64,000 bases of DNA. Origin: JAOZPE01 sp964601275. GTDB taxonomy: Bacteria > Krumholzibacteriota > Krumholzibacteriia > JAJRXK01. A program made the position numbers and the translations under genes. Each line of letters starts with the position of its first letter. Within the stretch, counting starts at the first letter, position 1. The notes below the pieces were generated by a model that worked only from the letters and a program-made list of their open reading frames with translations, was not told the origin of the DNA and made no database searches. Below, in pieces: positions 61,366-64,000 of the stretch. The stretch lies in the NCBI GenBank assembly GCA_964601275.1, contig CAZRMV010000008.1, positions 154,493-218,492 of the forward strand, read 5' to 3'.

Positions 61366-63741
61366 CTAGTTGTTGTTCGCCGTGATCACCACGAGATAGA
61401 TCGTCGCCAAACTCGCAATCACCGATGTCGTTCCGATGATCACCTTGCCCCAGTCGATGCCCGCATTGGGAACTTTTGTGGGCACGATGATCGTCGACCC
61501 CGTCTCCACGTGGGGATCCCACCAGAACTTCTTCACCTTCGCAGACAAGCCATTGGGATACACCACATGGGTGCGGCCCTTGTCGGCCTGCGAGGCGTAT
61601 CCGCCAGCACGATCGACGTAGTCGCCGATGCTCTTGCCCTTCTCGTAGATGATGCTGGTCGGGAAATTCACCGCTCCACTCACCTTCACGCTCATCTGCA
61701 GCTGGGGCACCATGATCTCGTCGCCAGCTTCCATCACGATGTCGTTCGAACCTCCTGGATTCTCCAGGGCGTTGGCCAGATCCAGCCCTACGTTCCCCGC
61801 GTTGTCCTTGCTGCGCAACAGACGGAATCCCTTAGGAAAGGCCGAGTCGAGCAGGCCGCCCGCGCGTTCGATGACGCTGCTCAGGCGCTCCTCGCGCGTC
61901 AGCAGAGTATACACCCCGGGATACTTCACCTCACCCCGCACCACCACGTTGCGCTGCAACTCCCATCCGGGAATCAGCCGGATGAACACGTTGTCGTGGT
62001 TCTGCAACAGGAACTTGTCGGCTTCACCCTGGCCGATCTCGCCGGTCAGGGGCACGGTGATGATGTTGGCCAGGCGGTCGTCGTTATCTCCCCGGGGCGG
62101 ATCGAGACGGCTCACCTCGGCCTGGCTCATCTCGGCGCCCTCGAGGGTGCCACCTGCCTGAAGGATGAGATCCCGCAGGGTCATTCCGTCGTACCAGACG
62201 AACTGCCCGGGTCGCCGCACCTGCCCCAGGATGCTCACCCGGTGCTCGGCCTCCAGGATACGCCGTGAGAACACCACCAGACTGTCCATCGGAGACAGGA
62301 GGAAATCGGAGTTCGAATCGGTCGCGGCCGCCACCAGGCTGATGGGGAAGCTCTCGCGCGTGTAGTCGTCCTTCACCCGCACCAGGAGGGCGCGTTCCAG
62401 CAGGGCGTCCCGCCACGGCCCCTTCGCCTTCTTCAAGAGATCGGTGAGACGCATTCCCTCGTGGTAGCCATAGCGTCCCGGTAGAACCACGCTTCCCGTG
62501 ACGCTCACGTAGCGCTCGGCCCGGGGGTTGATCTTCAGAACCTGGATGATGTCGCCGTCTTCCAGTTCGATCATCGGGGCGTTCTCGTCGAAATAGCCGT
62601 CCAGGGGAGCGTCGAGATCGATGCGATCGATATCGCCGTCCTTGCGTTCTTGCGGAGGAAGGATGCGGCGGATCACCGCGATGTCGGCGCGGGCGTCGGG
62701 CTCGAGCCCTCCCGCGTACCGCAAGGCATGGCGCAGGCCTTCGTCTTCGGTCAGCTCGAAGCGCCGGTGACGCCGCACCGGACCGGCCACGGCCACGATC
62801 TTTCCCGCCGAGGGCAGGAAGATGGTGTCGCCTTCCTTCAGGATCATGTCGCCCTCGCGCTTGCCTTCGAGCAGGTAGCGGTAGAGGTCGAGATGGGCGA
62901 TCACCTTGTTGTCGCGCACGAGCTGGATGTCGCGCATCGAGCCGATGGGACTGGGGCCGCCGGCCGCGTACAGGGCCTGCGATACTGTCGACACCGAGGA
63001 CACTTCGTAGCCCCCGGGACGGCGGGCTTCCCCAATGACGAAGATGCGGATGGAACGCAGCCTTCCCAGGCTCACGTCCACGTGCGTGCTGCCGTTGCCA
63101 TCTACCTTCACCCCACTGTACACGGTGGACAGGCGGCGGATGATGTTGCGCTTGGCCGCGAGCAGGGTCTCCCCCACCACGTTCAACTGGCCGGCGTCCT
63201 TCAGCAGAATCGAGCCGCGGCGATCGACCCGGTAGGTGTTCCGCGAGGTGACTTCTCCCCATAGTTCGACCACCAGCTCGTCCCCCGGACCGATCGTGTA
63301 GTCGCTGGGCACGGGGCCGTAACTGGCGGGTTTGAAAGTGGTCGGAGCCAACTTGAACAGCGCGCTGCCGAAGAGGGGAAATTTGCCTGACGGGGTGGAC
63401 AGCGGCGGATTGGGCGCGGGGTTGGTAGCGGCTGTGGCCGAGCCACCGGCCACCGGGGTGCCACCGAGGGTTTTCGGCGCCCGGGCGTCATTGATGCCCT
63501 GGGCCGAGGTTTCGGGCTGCTTGGCGGGCTTCTTGGCCTCGGTGGACCCCAGCAGATCGAGCACCTTCTCCCGGTCCTGGGTGGTCAGGGACTGCGCCTT
63601 CCTGCGGGCCGCCGCCAACTCGGCGTCGCTGACGTTCTGAGCGGCCACGGGAGGCGCCAGCGCCAGGCCCAGGATCAGGGCCGCCAGTCCTAAGAAAAGG
63701 GCCGCTGACGGCAGTTTCAAGCGGGAAAATGGCTGTTTCAT
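61366..63741 (-). CDS. Wza-like polysaccharide export protein with six SLBB repeats
   Basis: The 791-residue protein has a signal peptide (about 12-34, without a lipobox) and a Poly_export domain (about 145-225, DYTIGPGDELVVELWGEV). About six SLBB-type repeats follow, each with a G-x-V/A-x2-P-G-x-Y-like core and an AGG turn. A C-terminal hydrophobic helix (WGKVIIGTTSVIASLATIYL) comes last. It forms the outer-membrane export channel. High GC, unlike the cassette next to it. No Shine-Dalgarno is seen before the ATG. Two hairpins and a promoter lie upstream. Confidence 0.92.
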   Translation of the reverse strand: MKQPFSRLKLPSAALFLGLAALILGLALAPPVAAQNVSDAELAAARRKAQSLTTQDREKVLDLLGSTEAKKPAKQPETSAQGINDARAPKTLGGTPVAGGSATAATNPAPNPPLSTPSGKFPLFGSALFKLAPTTFKPASYGPVPSDYTIGPGDELVVELWGEVTSRNTYRVDRRGSILLKDAGQLNVVGETLLAAKRNIIRRLSTVYSGVKVDGNGSTHVDVSLGRLRSIRIFVIGEARRPGGYEVSSVSTVSQALYAAGGPSPIGSMRDIQLVRDNKVIAHLDLYRYLLEGKREGDMILKEGDTIFLPSAGKIVAVAGPVRRHRRFELTEDEGLRHALRYAGGLEPDARADIAVIRRILPPQERKDGDIDRIDLDAPLDGYFDENAPMIELEDGDIIQVLKINPRAERYVSVTGSVVLPGRYGYHEGMRLTDLLKKAKGPWRDALLERALLVRVKDDYTRESFPISLVAAATDSNSDFLLSPMDSLVVFSRRILEAEHRVSILGQVRRPGQFVWYDGMTLRDLILQAGGTLEGAEMSQAEVSRLDPPRGDNDDRLANIITVPLTGEIGQGEADKFLLQNHDNVFIRLIPGWELQRNVVVRGEVKYPGVYTLLTREERLSSVIERAGGLLDSAFPKGFRLLRSKDNAGNVGLDLANALENPGGSNDIVMEAGDEIMVPQLQMSVKVSGAVNFPTSIIYEKGKSIGDYVDRAGGYASQADKGRTHVVYPNGLSAKVKKFWWDPHVETGSTIIVPTKVPNAGIDWGKVIIGTTSVIASLATIYLVVITANNN

Positions 63742-63928
63742 GACGGCTCAGCCCACGGCCGCGACCGTGGGCGGTGGGTGTCGATCGGGGGTTCTTGGCT
63801 GGCCTCTCCCCCACGGGAGAGGCCACTGCGTCAGGAGACTCTACTTCGGGGAGAAGTTGTTGGCAATGGGGGATTTGGGGAGGATAGAGGGGACCGATTC
63901 TCTGGCCCAGCCTGTGCGATTCAACCGG
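63742..63928 (-). promoter_or_regulatory. Structured leader of the Wza-like operon
   Basis: Two perfect hairpins lie between the predicted start and the ATG. One is an 8-bp stem GCCCACGG/CCGTGGGC (63751-63772), nine bases before the ATG. The other is a 10-bp stem TGGCCTCTCC/GGAGAGGCCA (63800-63825). Neither has a T-tract. They may control translation of the Wza-like gene, which lacks a visible Shine-Dalgarno. No JUMPstart match. Confidence 0.4.
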
Positions 63929-63929
63929 C

Positions 63930-63958
63930 AAAATACACCAGCCTCCGTAAGCGTTCAA
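63930..63958 (-). promoter_or_regulatory. Candidate promoter of the Wza-Wzz-Wzy-Wzx operon
   Basis: On the minus strand TTGAAC (63953-63958), 17 bases, TATTTT (63930-63935). The start would be about 180 bases before the ATG at 63741. Confidence 0.4.
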
Positions 63959-64000
63959 TCTGCGGAGCATTTCATTCCCGTCCGAGATTTGTTAGATCCT

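Noticed and set aside
63742..64000. JUMPstart (ops) site for the export operon
   Set aside because: The GGCGGTAG core is absent and only a partial CAGTGGC-like block occurs.

Overview
The window is mostly high-GC (about 67-75% in lines I counted) bacterial chromosome. The organism is not identifiable by name. Two giant gingipain-like proteins with FG-GAP repeats and a FlgD-like Ig C-terminus, many lipoproteins, a microcompartment locus and E. coli-like TTGACA promoters suggest an FCB-type candidate phylum (Krumholzibacteriota or Eisenbacteria-like). That placement is inference.

Layout. (1) 1-2214: the promoter-proximal part of a bacterial microcompartment operon on the minus strand (BMC-H shell, BMC-P vertex, CoA-acylating aldehyde dehydrogenase), cut by the left edge. 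(2) 2243-4243: a GlmU-like nucleotidyltransferase/hexapeptide protein and two divergent tRNA genes, Ala(GGC) and Leu(CAA), each with its own promoter. (3) 4278-15431: two lipoproteins, fructose-1,6-bisphosphatase, a membrane-anchored alkaline-phosphatase-superfamily protein, a lipoprotein metalloprotease, an oligopeptide-type binding lipoprotein and ClpB. (4) 15609-25754: two tandem C25 (gingipain-like) secreted peptidases. (5) 25789-36942: a first polysaccharide locus on the minus strand: deacetylase-like protein, methyltransferase, WecA-like transferase, glycosyltransferase, Wzy-like polymerase, Wzz-like protein, an unknown protein, a ParA ATPase fused to a CBM48-type glycogen-binding domain, a DUF212/PAP2-like protein and an envelope protein. 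(6) 36980-39450: a LysR regulator divergent from myo-inositol-1-phosphate synthase. (7) 39470-63958: a second surface-polysaccharide locus with flippases, aminotransferases, a small phosphoglycosyl transferase, a WbpM/FlaA1-type dehydratase, an acetyltransferase, a glycosyltransferase, asparagine synthase, methyltransferase, a kinase-like protein, a polymerase, a Wzz-like and a Wza-like protein.

Between about 48.0 and 61.3 kb GC falls to about 45-53%, then rises again in the Wza-like gene. This looks like a swapped serotype cassette inside conserved high-GC flanks. The cassette carries a nested transposon. An IS256-family element (52816-57647) sits at the junction of a flippase gene and a kinase-like gene that originally overlapped by 14 bp. 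That IS is itself split by a 3397-bp DDE-integrase/AAA+ ATPase element (54046-57442), with matching inverted ends and a 6-bp target duplication. Removing one duplication copy restores an open 427-residue IS256 transposase.

Functionally, the second locus can build a polymer of the WbpM - aminotransferase - acetyltransferase - PglC-like type on a lipid carrier, flip it, polymerise it and export it through Wzz/Wza. The first locus supplies a second, WecA-initiated system. Several minus-strand genes are joined by 1-4-base stop/start overlaps.
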